Below, one piece after another: positions 49,351 through 61,605 of a stretch of DNA of 64,000 bases; positions within the stretch are counted from its first letter, which is position 1; each line of letters begins with the position of its first letter. The DNA comes from Trileptium ribeirensis (Eukaryota; Nematoda; Enoplea; Enoplida; Thoracostomopsidae), in the NCBI GenBank assembly GCA_030248225.1, contig JASANE010012139.1:1-64000 (forward strand). Reading direction: 5' to 3'. The translations under genes were made by a program, and so were the position numbers. Below the pieces are notes generated by a model that saw nothing but the letters and a program-made list of their open reading frames with translations, was not told where the DNA came from and did not search any database.

Positions 49351-51518
49351 TTTGTTATAATTTGTGCGGTATTGTGGGATATCCACATATAGCGATATTG
49401 ACGTATGCTATCAAGAGCTGATTGGCTGTGCACGTAAAAGCCGTAGGTGTATTTATGCTTCACTACGCTCTGCAATGTCGATACAGTTACTAGTTTCATT
49501 TACCAGTTTTGATCCAAAACACAATCTAATACAGAACTTGTGTCTAAAGGATGGTTTTTGTTTTAGCAACGACTGTTTTCTAGCAAAAATTGTGCATCCT
49601 CGTATGGTTTAGCATGATCAAAAAGGTGAGACAAAAATTATGAATTATAAAAACTAATTATAAACATAAAATTTGCCACGCTAAATGATTGATCTACACA
49701 GCCAATATCGCATTATTTACCGAATAAGCCGGTTTTACGTAAATGCTATAATCTGTGAAAATGCTTGAAAATGTTAATAAATTGACAATTTTTATTAGCA
49801 ATTGAGAAGCTCTGGTTAGAAATCGACTATTTTTAGAAGATTATATATTATACTACTTGCATACCACGTTCTAGACCCACTGTACCTGGGCAGGCAAGCT
49901 GTGTGTTTAGAAAATTGATTTTTTTAAATGTATTTATTTCCATAGTTCCTGGCTGGCTAAAAATAGGAATATTTTAAATTCTTTGCGTTGCGTTTTATGC
50001 TGGGTCCGACTGTTAGCATCCGGTGAACTTCCAGACACACGGCGGTATATAATCCCATGCCTATATTGACAGTACTTCATTTACAGTATGTGGATCATTG
50101 TAAAATCCGCCAAGTATTTGTCGGTCAAAATATTACATGGAATTCGAAGAATAAAAATGTAGATTTTAGAAAGTTTTAAAAAGATACATTTTTTGTCCAA
50201 AATTTTTAGTGTATTGTTCAACGAATGATGTGATCTGGTAGCCAGTTGATTTAAACTGCTTACGCAGCACGAATATTTATATAAATTAAGGTTTATACCC
50301 GAAATTGCAGATGTTTTCGTAAACAATAAGAAGCCACTATCTCATTTATTAATCTACCCGTAGTACGCACATTATAAAACAAAATTTTGACCAGGCGGCG
50401 GATTAACTTGGCGCTGGCTTGGCTCCGAGACTCGTACCCTATCTACTACAATATTTCTATTTCTCGGTTTCTCAGGAAACCTCGCAAAGCGAGGGAATAA
50501 CAGCGAGAGGTGCGCTGTTTGCAAAAATTTTTGAGCCAGCGGGTAGGACAAATCAGTGGCTTTTCCACCGCCACTAGGCCCGTACTCGTGGGCTTTGGAA
50601 ATTTTTTCAAGCCTGAGGAGCCCGAAAAATGTAAACATATAAATCCGAGATATTGGTTGTTTATAATTATGTATACATTAAAAAAGATCTTACTGTACTT
50701 AGCTATAAGTTTTTGATTCTTCGGCAGCCATTGTCACTGCGGCGAGTGCACGTCCGGGTGCGTGTTGCATCTTTCATACCTCCTAGTCAGCCAGCCAAAA
50801 GCAAAGCTCGTGGGTATTTTTGGCTGTTGAGTACATTGTCAAATTGTTAGACTATCTTAATTTTTCTACACCTCTATGGATGTCTATATGTCTATAAACT
50901 TCGTACTGACGGTCCTTTTACAGCGTTGGTGGGCAGTGGCTGCTTATAATTTCAATTTTAGCTGTTTATACGCCGGTACAATAAGCCGTTTTGAATGCAC
51001 TAAAATTTGGTTTACCGGTGGTTCACTGGGTCCCCTTCTGGTCTGGTCGAAACTGACCCCGCTTCGTGACCCCCACTTGAAGAACCCTGCTGGAATCCCG
51101 GCGTGGATAGCATTTGACATTCATACAATTAAGTAGATTTTACAGCTTGACGAAGCAAACTCAATGAGGGTACAGATTATTAGTTCAATTTGTTCTAACA
51201 TAGTAATATGCACTCTATGCCATTTCTTCTTTCAATTTTGGCAACTAAACCACCTGCGCCACATAAGCCAGTAGGAGTTCAGTATAGTTGGTCACGGAAA
51301 CTTTCTGTCGATTCGTGCATTCTTAAAATTTTAACGTGACGTTTCTAAACCAGCAATCTAGTGGAATCCGTTTCTAAATATACAATTTTTTGGAAAATTA
51401 GCATCACCTGAAACCATTTTTGGAAATGCAGAATTTTTGTGGAAAAACGTTATTAGCAGAACAGATGAATATTGGCACAATTTTATAATAGTTCTATGAC
51501 TATATGATTATTTTTCAG
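49351..51518. other. Region upstream of the SLC22 gene
   Basis: No coding exon recognised. It may contain the promoter or 5' untranslated exon of the SLC22 gene, but no TATA box with convincing context was found. Confidence 0.35.
51508..51518 (+). promoter_or_regulatory. Splice acceptor in the SLC22 5' leader
   Basis: A T-rich run ending TTATTTTTCAG lies 41 bases before the start codon at 51560, with an in-frame TAA at 51539-51541 between them. Either a 5' untranslated exon lies upstream or a spliced leader is added here in trans. Confidence 0.6.
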
Positions 51519-51559
51519 ATTCGTTGCTGATTCATTTATAACCCATTTCATCAGCGCAA

Positions 51560-52091
51560 ATGACGTTTGGAGAGAATGCACCGAACGAAAAACGTCACGG
51601 TATGGATTTCGACGAAATGTTGCTGACTTTAGGTGAATTTGGCCGCTATCAGAAGATTCGATTTTATGCTTTGTGTGTGCCGGCTGCTTTCTTATGTTCC
51701 TGGGCTTACTCGATTCTTGTGTTTGCCATGAGAACTCCGCAGCATAAATGTGCGCTGCCGATTCAGGCTGACGAATTCATGACCACAGGCATATTTTCAA
51801 CGAATTCCGACTTTGCCCAAATTGAAGCTCGTTTAGAACGACTTTTGCGACCCGAAGTGCAGTCTATGGCCCAGTGTACACTGTTTCTGCCCGAGGGTGT
51901 TAATTTTTCTAATCCTGTAGATGTTCAAAATTTCTTAAACCAACCAGAAGACTACAATGTGACACATGTTAGCTGTCCCAACGGCTGGGTATATGATCGA
52001 AGCGATTGGGACGAAAATATCGTGACCAAATGGGATCTGGTTTGTGGACGAGCGTGGATTTCAAACACAATTTTCTCAATTCAAAATGCAG
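51560..52091 (+). CDS. SLC22-type solute carrier, exon 1
   Basis: Exon 1 of a plasma-membrane transporter of the SLC22 family (organic cation, anion or carnitine transporters; major facilitator superfamily). The ATG is preceded by an in-frame stop. Residues 1-33 are cytoplasmic with MDFDEMLLTLGEFGRYQKIRF, the N-terminal motif of SLC22. TM1 is about residues 34-56. Then comes the large extracellular loop with several cysteines and N-glycosylation sequons (NFS, NVT) and the diagnostic GWVYDRSDWDENIVTKWDLVCGRAW at about 145-167. It ends after 177 codons plus one base before GTAAAC (phase 1). The three exons join in phase to 653 residues, against about 550 typical. The transported substrate cannot be read from sequence. 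Confidence 0.93.
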
Positions 52092-53034
52092 GTAAACAAT
52101 GAGCCTGCCCAGTAGAATTGATTGCAATAGTTTCATTTATTGCCATGTTTGTACTCCTTTGACTTTTTCAATTTATCAGCATTTCTAGCGATGTGTCTCG
52201 AAATCTGACAATTTCGGGCCACCGTTTTGAAAAGGTGATTGACTTTTAAACTTTATTTACTCGTAACCAAGCTGATAAAGAGTTTTTCTTTGTTTTAGTC
52301 ATAGTGAAGTTAAATTTTTTAAAATATTTGGGCTGTAGGTCATTTCCTGTAGGCTGTAACTACCTGTAACCTTAATTAAAAACTTATAGAAAGATGCGGA
52401 TATTCAAATCTCTATACCTTAATTCATGCTAATGCACAAGTGCATGTGTTAAGTATCGCGTTAAGACTGTCGTTATTTAGAAGCCGACAAACGAAAAGTG
52501 ATAACTATTAAAGCAGCTTTAATAATTGATCGTGCTTTCACGCACGTCATGAAACCTAACGACTTACTAATGTTTTAGTATTTTAGATATTATGCTTGGT
52601 GTTAAGCACAGATGAAACAAAATATATGTACAGCAGCAGTTATAACAAGCTCGGCCGTAGAAAATCAATTTTCCTCATCGCTTTTTCCGCGCGAATCTGA
52701 CGCTGGATTTTCTTTAAAGAACTGTGTCTCAGCATTTTACAATTTCGTCATGTTTATATCGATGAAATATTAACTACAAAATGTGATTTATCTTTGTGAT
52801 GTGCTTTAGGCTATAAATTGCTAAGAGCTAATTTTCATAGCATTCATAGCATTGTTCCACTTGTTGTCACAATTCCGTTTATCTATCTATTTGTTAACAA
52901 CGAGGAAGTGAGAGAATAGTTAGCTTAGGATACAGTTATAACAACCTTGGTCCGACGTACAGGTTGCCAAAACAAGAAATGTAACTATTTGACGACAGCG
53001 AAAAGGTAAAAACTAAACCTTCTTATCGTTTAAT

Positions 53035-53076
53035 TGGCCATCGCGCTAAACCACTCGGCCATTAAGGCAATGCGAC
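53035..53076 (-). repeat. tRNA-Ser-like 5' half (pseudo-tRNA or SINE piece)
   Basis: On the minus strand TGGCCGAGTGGTTTAGCGCG resembles the D-arm and A-box of serine tRNA. No anticodon arm or B-box follows, so it is not a tRNA gene. Confidence 0.45.
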
Positions 53077-55593
53077 GTAGATCTTGATTATGCATTATCA
53101 TTACATAAATATTATATACGTTACACAAAATTAATATAAATGAAACTGCATAGGCCGCGCAGCGCATCGAAGAAGTGGTTTGTCGCAACTGCAAGAATTT
53201 AGCTGAACTTATTTTGTTATCGAAACTGGGTACTCAAAAGTGAATCAGCTAATTATTTTGTAGCAGGAGCAACGGAACCCCCGTCCATACATTATAATTT
53301 ATTTTTCGTAATCGATTTGAAAACAAACCCTTTTGGCAGCTCTGTCAAAGGCCTATCGTTATAATTATCGCGTTAGAGCCGTGTTTTCGAGGTCGTAATA
53401 TCATTCCGAGTGTTTCTTTGAAGACAAAATAAGATTTCACCTCAAAAACTTGTCCTGTAAAGCTAACGTGAGACAACTATTTCTCGAGTATATATTTTTT
53501 TTCATTTCAACTATGTAGGTGTTGTTCATTTAATCGTATGTTAATACAACCCCAGGTGAATGCTCGTAGCAGTTGTGCGATGTATTGAAAGAGCTGCGGT
53601 GTACGTTCAAAATTAACCAGTTCTTGCTTGCGTGGCATGCACATTCCGCGTGAAGCAGCTTACATAGGAGTGCATAGTGGAAGCCAGTATCTCGTGCTGG
53701 GGTACTCATATAGAGAAAACCTCCACTGTAATCCAATAAGTCAAACGCAAGAATACCGTTATCGGTGTCCTCACCCTTAGTCTATTCATAGCATTTTATA
53801 TAAGGTTTAGACCAAGTCTAAGATTAAATCAGGGTCCCCCCGAACACCGTTATAAGCTAATCTTGTTTGTATTCTGTCACAGGATAGACAAAAGTCATTC
53901 TGGATTACTGTAGAGACTTTCTCTACACGAGTGCCGCGCTGGTGACCGCGAAAACGGCGACACGCTACGTTAATCGATAAATGACTCAATCGTCAAAATT
54001 TTTTACAAATCTCAGCGTGTTCAAAGTCCTATAGAGACAATAATATCATGGCAATAAATCAAGAGCGGGTATTATCAATATATTTCAAATCCCCAGTTCC
54101 TTTCCGTCAATTGTACTGCTATAAACATTTACAAAATCACAATTCAGATTCTTTAAAAATTTACCGGTTGCCAGTTCAAGTTTCTGCTAATTACGGTTAA
54201 ACTGAAGATGATTATTCTATCTAGGCATGGAACTTTAATTTCCCGAAATTTTGTAAAAAAAATTTAGCGGTTTTTGGCTTTTAAAAAGTGCTAACTTCAG
54301 TAATACCTGACAAAAGATGTTGCTTACTGCAATCTTTAAAAATATTTTTTATTGCAATTAAATTAAAGTTCAGGATAACCCGTTTCAGTTAATATTTGAA
54401 CCATTATATTCAAGCACCAATTTATTTAAATTTATATACAATTGTTGAAACGGTGCTCACATTGGCAGTTTTCAAGCAGAAATTTCCAAAATTTTTCAAC
54501 ATTTCATTTAAATTTTTCCTAATTTCCAGCTTACTTTCGATGACAAAAACTGCTGAAATTGCTAATATTTTCCTTTTAGTACAGGTATCCGGTTACCAAA
54601 AATCTAAAAATTCAGTTAATGTGTGATAATATTTGATGTTTGAGTGTCAAAATGTTTGAAATATAAAGGATTAAATTTTGTTGAAATTGGAGGTATTTGA
54701 GACAATACAATGTACCTTATTTCTTTCTATTGATATACCTAGAAAATGACATCAAGTTAGTAAGCTGTCGGTTGTAGCTAAAAATAGCAGGCAATATCAC
54801 CGTATAAACTTTAGCATTGATGCTTCAGCACTGTAAGTTAAAGATAACGAGTTGTTGGTCGAAAAACTATTTATTCTGGCGACGAATGAGTGTTATAGTT
54901 TCCAAGAAACCAAATTTGAACTCAGAATACAAAAACGTTTTAGAACGCCACGCTAGCGATGATATACAGCACAAAAACCCGAAACTCTATGTGGAAAACA
55001 TCAGTGAGGTTGCATTCTACACGCATAAATAGACCAGCGCAAAATCAGATCCACTCCAGTCTGTTTCAAATCTGTCCAATATACAAATATGTCAACTACG
55101 AGTATGAAGTATTCGAACAGAGTAGTACCTTTTACTGTACGAGTAAAGGATTTGAGAGCGGTAACAAACAAACACATTGGACTCGGACGCGTGACGCTAT
55201 TTTTAGCTCTCTAAATTCGGTTATTGGTCTTTATATAAGAAATAAATAAACTTGGTTTCATCAAACAATCTAAATGGTAATAAAATGACTATCAAATTAA
55301 ATCTTTGGGTTTACACAGTTCAACAAACATTTTGCGACGTGAACTATATTTAACAACGTTTGTATAGCGTTAGTGTACCGATTATACAATTTAATTGAGG
55401 TCGCTAGTCTTGAGTTAAGCTGTTAAGCCATTTCAAATGTATCACTACATATTTAATTAATACCACAACAGAACTAGTTATTGCTGTTTCTTCAATTGGA
55501 GAGGCTGTCGCCTGAAATTGGTGACATTTTTGGTTCCACAGGTGCTTCTTTTTCTTACCTTTCAAAACATTAAGTAGGATCTGCTTTGCTTAT

Positions 55594-56017
55594 GTGGCAT
55601 TTATATTATAAACGACACTTCATATGAAAGTTTTAACCCCAAATGGCCTAGACTACACTATCCAGTTGTATACGGTGTACACCTATACTACATAATGAAA
55701 TAGATGGTGTATGAGACACCATCAACTTAGCTCTAGTGTCTAAATCTACCTATTGTTTATTATTGATGATGTCAAGAACACCATCCCCAAACACACTATA
55801 TAAGGTATGTATATAACAACATGGTATAGCGACTATAGATAATTTTTTGGTGCGGTCTATACTATACTTTTATGAACGCTGCCTATCTGTGCTATGTTAA
55901 AATATCATCAGAAACACCATGATATCCAGTGTCCAGGTCACACTATAAGGAACGGTGTCAGAGACACGCAGGGGGACAAAACTTTGATATGGGGGTCCTT
56001 GATAATGTAAAAGCCGC
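55594..56017. mobile_element. MITE, family A, copy 3 (424 bp)
   Basis: Left GTGGCATTTATATTATAA..C then TTCATATGAAAGTTTTAAC pairs with the right ACAAAACTTTGATATGG then CCTTGATAATGTAAAAGCCGC. These ends are a diverged version of the family A repeats at 43031 and 21069. The interior has ATGGTGTATGAGACACCAT at about 55706-55724 and other GGTGT..ACACC words (about 55665, 55763, 55945). No target duplication remains. It sits in SLC22 intron 1. Confidence 0.75.
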
Positions 56018-56965
56018 CTAAAATTCATTTCGGTATATGTGTTTCATTCACCTGTGAAGCACCAGTTCATACTAAAATGGACAACGTTATAGGTGTCGAA
56101 GGTCAATGGGCCTATAGGGCGATAAATTTCTGTAATTCTTAGGAACTCCAAATCTCTCCACCCAAATTTTTTGCCAATTTGCGTAATTTTCTTTCTAATT
56201 TTAATTTTTTTTACCAATTTTACCCCTATTTTTGCCACTGTTCACTCTATTCTTGCCAATTTTGGTGCCCGGTGGTGGTGTTGATATGTTTTTGTAAAAT
56301 CTATATATTTCATAGACGATGTAAAATTAGGGCTTTGTTAAAATCTCATCACGTGTTTATATGCATTATGCGTCCATGTATATATTTGCTGCAGCAAAAA
56401 CTACTAAACCTGTAACCTCTAGACTGGTAGGTCAAAACGCGCGCTACGACACGTTTGTTCTCAGGTCATTTGATTGGTATGACATTTCGACTTAAAACAA
56501 AAGTTTTGATACAACCCAAGCCTGATATTTTTTATAAATAGGTACTATTTGTCCTTGCACTTTTATCAGCTTCGTTGATTGCTTAAAATATTTTAACTTT
56601 ATATCTATACGGTTGGACAAACGTCCAAAAAACATGTGTGTTAGTGGTTGTTACTCAGACCAAACTGTAATAAATCCGATGTACTATGTCATTAAGAGTT
56701 CTATGAATCGAACTATATTAATCATAGGGCTTGAACACGATTGTACACCGAAACAGTGCACATATTGATTACGTTAAGCTATAACCTGATCACGTTTTAG
56801 AAGAACCGCATACCTGTTAATTGCTCACAATAATAAATGCTGCAGTATGGCAAAATATATTTTCAGATTATATTTATATGAAAATACTTTGCCCACAAAA
56901 CAGTTATTTCCTTTAGTGACGTGCTTCACAAATCAAGCAAGCTCTGTCTGTTTTGTTGCTTTCAG

Positions 56966-57204
56966 GTGGCCTCTGTGGACTGCTGCTGTTTTCGTATCTG
57001 CAGGATCGTTTCGGACGTCGTCCGATATTTTTCGTTGCATTGACATTCTTTGTTGTGCCCGGAATATTCTACATGTTTGCACCAAACTGGCAAACCCTTG
57101 CTGCTTTAGTTTTTATCAAGTGTTTTGCGGCATCCGCTTGTTTTGAAATGCCATGGCTCCTCGCCCTGGAATTGGTGGGTCCTCATCGGCACACGATGGT
57201 TTTG
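56966..57204 (+). CDS. SLC22-type solute carrier, exon 2
   Basis: Completes a split Gly codon and encodes residues 178-257. TM2 is followed by the MFS loop 2-3 signature in the SLC22 form, LQDRFGRRP (residues 189-197, matching the usual S/T-D-x-x-GRRP). TM3 and TM4 follow, and the exon ends with LALELVGPHRHTMVL, the conserved xxELVGPxxR block between TM4 and TM5. It ends in phase 0 before GTAAGT. The basic residues of the signature are intact, which supports a functional transporter. Confidence 0.94.
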
Positions 57205-60200
57205 GTAAGTTTAGTCGGATTCTTACATCATGTTTCGTCGACCAGAAGTTTGTCCGTCGACCAGAATTTTGTCGAGATATGCCGGACAGTCACTCTGTAT
57301 TCTTTTTCTACGTTGTTCCAATATCATACGGGATATAAAATATTTTCTGTATAATCATTAACACAACTTTGTTTTAAACTGTTTCAACATGACCAACTTG
57401 ATTTGTGTGGGTGTAAGAATGTTGATGATACGTTCAAACATTTTGATCAAACTTTGACTGTAATTTGTACTTGAAAAATTTGGCAAATCATCTTGCCCAA
57501 AAATACGAGATTGGTTTAGAATTTTTAAAGATACGATTCCTTAAAACACGGGTTTTCTTGTGTTTAAAACAGATAGTTAACAAATTGTACAATACAGGGT
57601 GCCATTCAGATAATTTGAGGAACTCGAACCAACGTCAAGAGCAGATTCAGGTTTTATTACTACAAGAGGCGCAAGCGAAACCCTCATTGTTTAGGAGTTG
57701 TTGCTCGGTTCTTCAAATATACTTCGCAAAGATAAAGACTAAGAGCGCAAATGAACATGACATGATAATCCCAGTTGTCACAACGTTTCGTGTTGTACGC
57801 TGATGAAATGGTGCTTCAATGGGCGGAAAGGTTTAATTTATAATTTGAGGTGGTGTACTATGTAGAGATTTCGCATAATAATGCAACGAAATACAATATA
57901 AACATGCCGCGCGATGCCCAAAATAGCCAGCTTATTTTAGTTTCGCACGGCAAGGATCATTAGGATGAACCGGCTGCAATACTGAGTTCGGTGCGGCATC
58001 TTTTTATTTCCATGTGACACTGTTACATAAATTTTAATTTTATGTTGATTAGGACATGAGTTCACAATTTCGATTATCCCACTTTAAGTCATCTTAACTG
58101 ACATCCACATTTAACCGTGTGAAAAGTGGATGTTCAGACATCCAACTCGAAGTTTGCCACAATTTCCATGCAAAATGAAACGAAATATTGCTGTTGTAAT
58201 ATATTTTACCAACAGTTTGACTGATTTTGCTGTATGTTTTATAGTCCATTTTCATTTTGGGCTTATATGGGAATAGTATTAGCTCCAATCCAAAATGGGT
58301 CATTACATGGCAGAGTAAGACTTAAAAACATACATGCTCACAAGAGAAAAGGGATTATTCGCCCTTTAAGGCATCGAACACCCATCCTCGGCGCGAACCG
58401 CAGTATCCCCTGACAGGTGATCCCTGCAGACGCCGCAAGGGCCGAACCCGCTCTCGCCTTCCTTGCCAGCGTCCCCAAAATATATTGAGTATTATTTATG
58501 CACATATTTTGTTCTAGGAGCTTCTTTTTGCTTTGATCTGCATTCACTTTGAAAACTGCAACATGTAACGTATATATAGTCAGAAGAAATCGCTAACCAG
58601 CTGTATTTCATTACAATCTTAGAGTTGTTGTATCTATGGTGAGCTATTATCCGTAATGACGCCACAGAAGTTCGAATATCCTATATTACTTTGGCAGATA
58701 CGAATTTGAAATCGCAACTATATTTTAATTTGTTTGTTCTGAGACATGCGTTCATGCTTATGTGATTGATATAATAGTTTAATTTCGTTTCCGAACCCAG
58801 TAAACTTGATGTCTGCACATTCAACGTTTGCCACATAATAATTTGCTTTCTGGAATTGTGAAACATATCTTATGGAGGCAGTTAAACTGTGGAGTGCAGC
58901 TAAGCATATTATGCACAGTGTGAGAAAATGCGAAAACAATGTCATAGCCTGACGGAGGTGACAATAAAAATAGTTTTCTTGTACTACCTATAATCTCCGC
59001 ACTGGTAGACCGCCTCGGTGATCAGTAAATATCGCTGCTTTGGCAGAGCATGCTCCGGCTAGATACAAGCACAGGTAGACGGTGACTTATCGTAAAAAAG
59101 TAACGTAGAATATTTTTTACACGTAATCCATCCTATCATCCGCTGCATAGGAACTGCTACATTTTCGAAGCATCTGAATATAACGGAATTCCATGTTTAT
59201 AAGTCGCATATCTGCTCGTAAAAGGTTTGCTGGGCGCATTATTCTGTGAAACGTGCATAACAACAAATTGCAGTATCTGAAAAATACTTGACAGTGGGTG
59301 AAGCATGTATGCTTTTAAAATTATTCGAAATAAAAAATCAAGGACGGCAGGTTCGCAACTCTATTTTGAACCACACAGTACCGCTGCTGCAAGACCACTG
59401 GTCAATCTCCTAAATACGAACAGGTTCTAAAGACATCGCATTTTAGGCCATATCTCAATTGGATCAAAGTTTTTGAGTCATTGATTCCATTGAAGAAATG
59501 GTGCTTATTCAAATATCAATTTCCGTAGTTTGCGTTGTAGAGATAGGCGGTAGATAATGTTACGCTGCATTCGTTTCATTGATTGCAATAGCAATCAGTT
59601 AAGGCTTACCCAAATATCAATAGGTTGTCCTCTAGGGACACACTGTCGATAACTGTAACAATGCATTAGCTTTTATACCATTGATTCCAACGACGAAATG
59701 GTGTTTATTCAAATATCAATTTCCGTAGTTTGTGTTGTAGATGGGCATTCGATAATGTTACGCTGCATTCGTTTCATTGATTGAAATAGCAATCAGTTAA
59801 GGCTTGCCCAAATATCAATAGGTTGTCCTCTAGAGACACACTGTCAATAACTGTAACGATGCATTCGCTTTTATATCAATGATTCTAATACCGAAATAGT
59901 TTTAGTCAAATATCAATAAGTTGTTTCATAGCGACGAAGCATTGACAATTGCCATGCTGTATGTATTTTATTTCATTAATTTCACTAGCGAAATAGTTTA
60001 GGCTTTTTAGGCTTTACATTATCAATAGGTTGTACTCTAGGGATAAGATAGTTGTACAATAGTATAATTGTAACGTTGCTTTCGTGGAAATAACAGCAAT
60101 ACCGCAGATCTGATAAAGCTTGTGCAAGTTATCACCGGGTGATTTATATTAGTAGTCCTGTCGTATTAGCGCCCCACAAACACAACTTTACTTCATGGAT

Positions 60201-60348
60201 TTCATGATATACTATCATTAACACACGAGTAGAGTTGGCAGTTCATGCTAACGGTACTTGTTGCCCACGAATCAAGGCGATCACATAAGAAATCATTGGG
60301 TTGGTACCACACTCCAAGCTATTCAGCTAATGTAATCATTGGTTTTAG
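57205..60348 (+). other. SLC22 intron 2 (3.1 kb)
   Basis: GTAAGT donor to TTTTAG acceptor, phase 0. A GC-rich patch at about 58365-58475 and a ~200-bp tandem repeat at 59440-60060 lie inside. The reading frame after GTAAGT at 57204 is open for about 50 codons but lacks SLC22 content, so it is intronic. Confidence 0.88.
59440..60060. repeat. Three ~200-bp tandem units, each of two similar halves
   Basis: CATTGATTCCA at 59479 and 59679 and CAATGATTCTA at about 59877 mark three units of about 200 bp. Within each, AAATATCAATTTCCGTAGTT (or AAATATCAATAAGTTGT) and AAATATCAATAGGTTGTCCT about 100 bases later show that the unit is itself a doubled ~100-bp repeat. The first two units are very similar; the third is more diverged. 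It ends about 290 bases before SLC22 exon 3. Confidence 0.88.
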
Positions 60349-61539
60349 ATAGTGATGTGTATTGCTTTTGCTACTGCATGTATGGTTCTCGCTCTGATTG
60401 CTTATGTATGCCGGACGTGGGTTCAACTCGTGCTTGCTGCAACACTACCTGGTGTTCTTCTGTACGGCTACTATTTTCTTCTTGATGAGTCTGGCCGATG
60501 GCTAGTTGCAACCGGTAGTTATTCGAAAGCGCTGGCTTTGCTAGAAAAAATTGCCCGAATCAACAAAATGCAGGTGAGTGACGAAATATATTGTCAACTT
60601 ACAACGACAAAGTGCGAAGCACACACAAAAAACACACCAACGGCGAATGAATCCGGTGAAAATTATTCTGGAGTCCGTCACAAAGTAAAAAAAGCCGAGT
60701 ATGTCGCTGAAAAAAATAGAGCAGATGTTTCGCTGAAAAGAAATGCTTTCGAAGAACGAGAAAATCTAGAACAGGACAAACTAATGTTGGACGAACCTGT
60801 TATACAAATTCATGGCGACAAACAATATGGCTTCTGGACACTGTTTACACGGCGTAATTTGGCGCTGAAGACAATAATTATAGCATTTATCTACGGCGTC
60901 AACCTTATCGTCTATTACGGCTTAAATCTTAATATTGAGCATCTTGGCGGTAGCCAATACCTAATTTATGCTCTGATGGCAGCCGCTGATCTGCCAGGCA
61001 GCATCTCAGTGGCATGCTCCGACCGTTTGGGGCGCGTATGCCCAATGGGATTTGCGTTGATACTCTCAGGAGTCGCATCGCTCGCATCAACGTTTGTTCC
61101 GTTTAAACAAACTATCCTCGTCGTTGCATTGGCGATGTTGGCCAAATCAGCGATTAGCTTCAGCTTTGATTCCATTTACCTAATTGCTGGAGAGCTGTTT
61201 CCGACTGTGATTCGTGCATCAGGTGTTGGATTTTCGAGCTTTCTTGCTAGTTTAATGAATATACCCACACCATACATCATCTATAGCGTTCATGCTCATC
61301 GCAGCTTACCAATGGGTATATTTGGATTGTTGGCCCTCATGGCAGGAATCGTGGGGCTTATGCTGCCTGAAACTGCGGGAGAACACCTCAACGAATCCAT
61401 CGAAGATTGCGAGCGCCAAAAGGTTGCCACAACGAAAACCATATGGAGCAATTTAAGTTTCGAATTTGCAAGGAACTATCGGAACAAAAAACGGCTTTAC
61501 AAAAATGAACAAAACGAAACGTTAAATTCCTGCACCTAG
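60349..61539 (+). CDS. SLC22-type solute carrier, exon 3 (C-terminal half)
   Basis: Opens in phase 0 with IVMCIAFATACMVLALIAYV, TM5, then TM6 and the conserved DESGRWL at residues 303-309 (relatives have P-E-S-P-R-W-L). The cytoplasmic loop between TM6 and TM7 (about 310-425) is some 30-40 residues longer than usual and strongly charged and Thr/Asn/Glu-rich. TM7-12 follow, with a second MFS signature SDRLGRVCP and the conserved GELFPTVIRASGVG and LPET. A basic cytoplasmic tail ends at TAG 61537-61539. The extra loop could hide a missed intron, but it is open, polar and has no good GT-AG pair. Poly-A signal AATAAA is at 61600-61605. Confidence 0.93.
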   Translation: MVMCIAFATACMVLALIAYVCRTWVQLVLAATLPGVLLYGYYFLLDESGRWLVATGSYSKALALLEKIARINKMQVSDEIYCQLTTTKCEAHTKNTPTANESGENYSGVRHKVKKAEYVAEKNRADVSLKRNAFEERENLEQDKLMLDEPVIQIHGDKQYGFWTLFTRRNLALKTIIIAFIYGVNLIVYYGLNLNIEHLGGSQYLIYALMAAADLPGSISVACSDRLGRVCPMGFALILSGVASLASTFVPFKQTILVVALAMLAKSAISFSFDSIYLIAGELFPTVIRASGVGFSSFLASLMNIPTPYIIYSVHAHRSLPMGIFGLLALMAGIVGLMLPETAGEHLNESIEDCERQKVATTKTIWSNLSFEFARNYRNKKRLYKNEQNETLNSCT

Positions 61540-61599
61540 AAATGTGAGCATTATTATCGCTGGGTTCTCCCTAGAGAATAGCATTGCAGCATGTAATGT

Positions 61600-61605
61600 A
61601 ATAAA
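61600..61605 (+). terminator. Poly-A signal of the SLC22 gene
   Basis: AATAAA 61 bases after the stop codon. Confidence 0.55.

Larger units (their letters stand above)
52092..56965 (+). other. SLC22 intron 1 (4.9 kb)
   Basis: GTAAAC donor to TTTCAG acceptor. It contains a 5'-half tRNA-Ser-like fragment on the minus strand at about 53035-53076, a possible family B MITE fragment at about 53785-53860, a family A MITE (55594-56017) and an AATTTT-rich tract at 56157-56265. Confidence 0.88.

Noticed and set aside
53035..53076. tRNA-Ser gene on the minus strand
   Set aside because: Only the D-arm half is present; no anticodon arm, B-box or acceptor pairing.
57205..57354. Extension of SLC22 exon 2 through an open frame to 57354
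   Set aside because: GTAAGT follows the conserved VGPHRHTMVL block in phase with exon 3, and the extension lacks any SLC22 sequence.
57795..57835. Hammerhead ribozyme core (CTGATGA ... GAAA)
   Set aside because: The two core words are present but no stem II forms between them and flanking stems do not pair.
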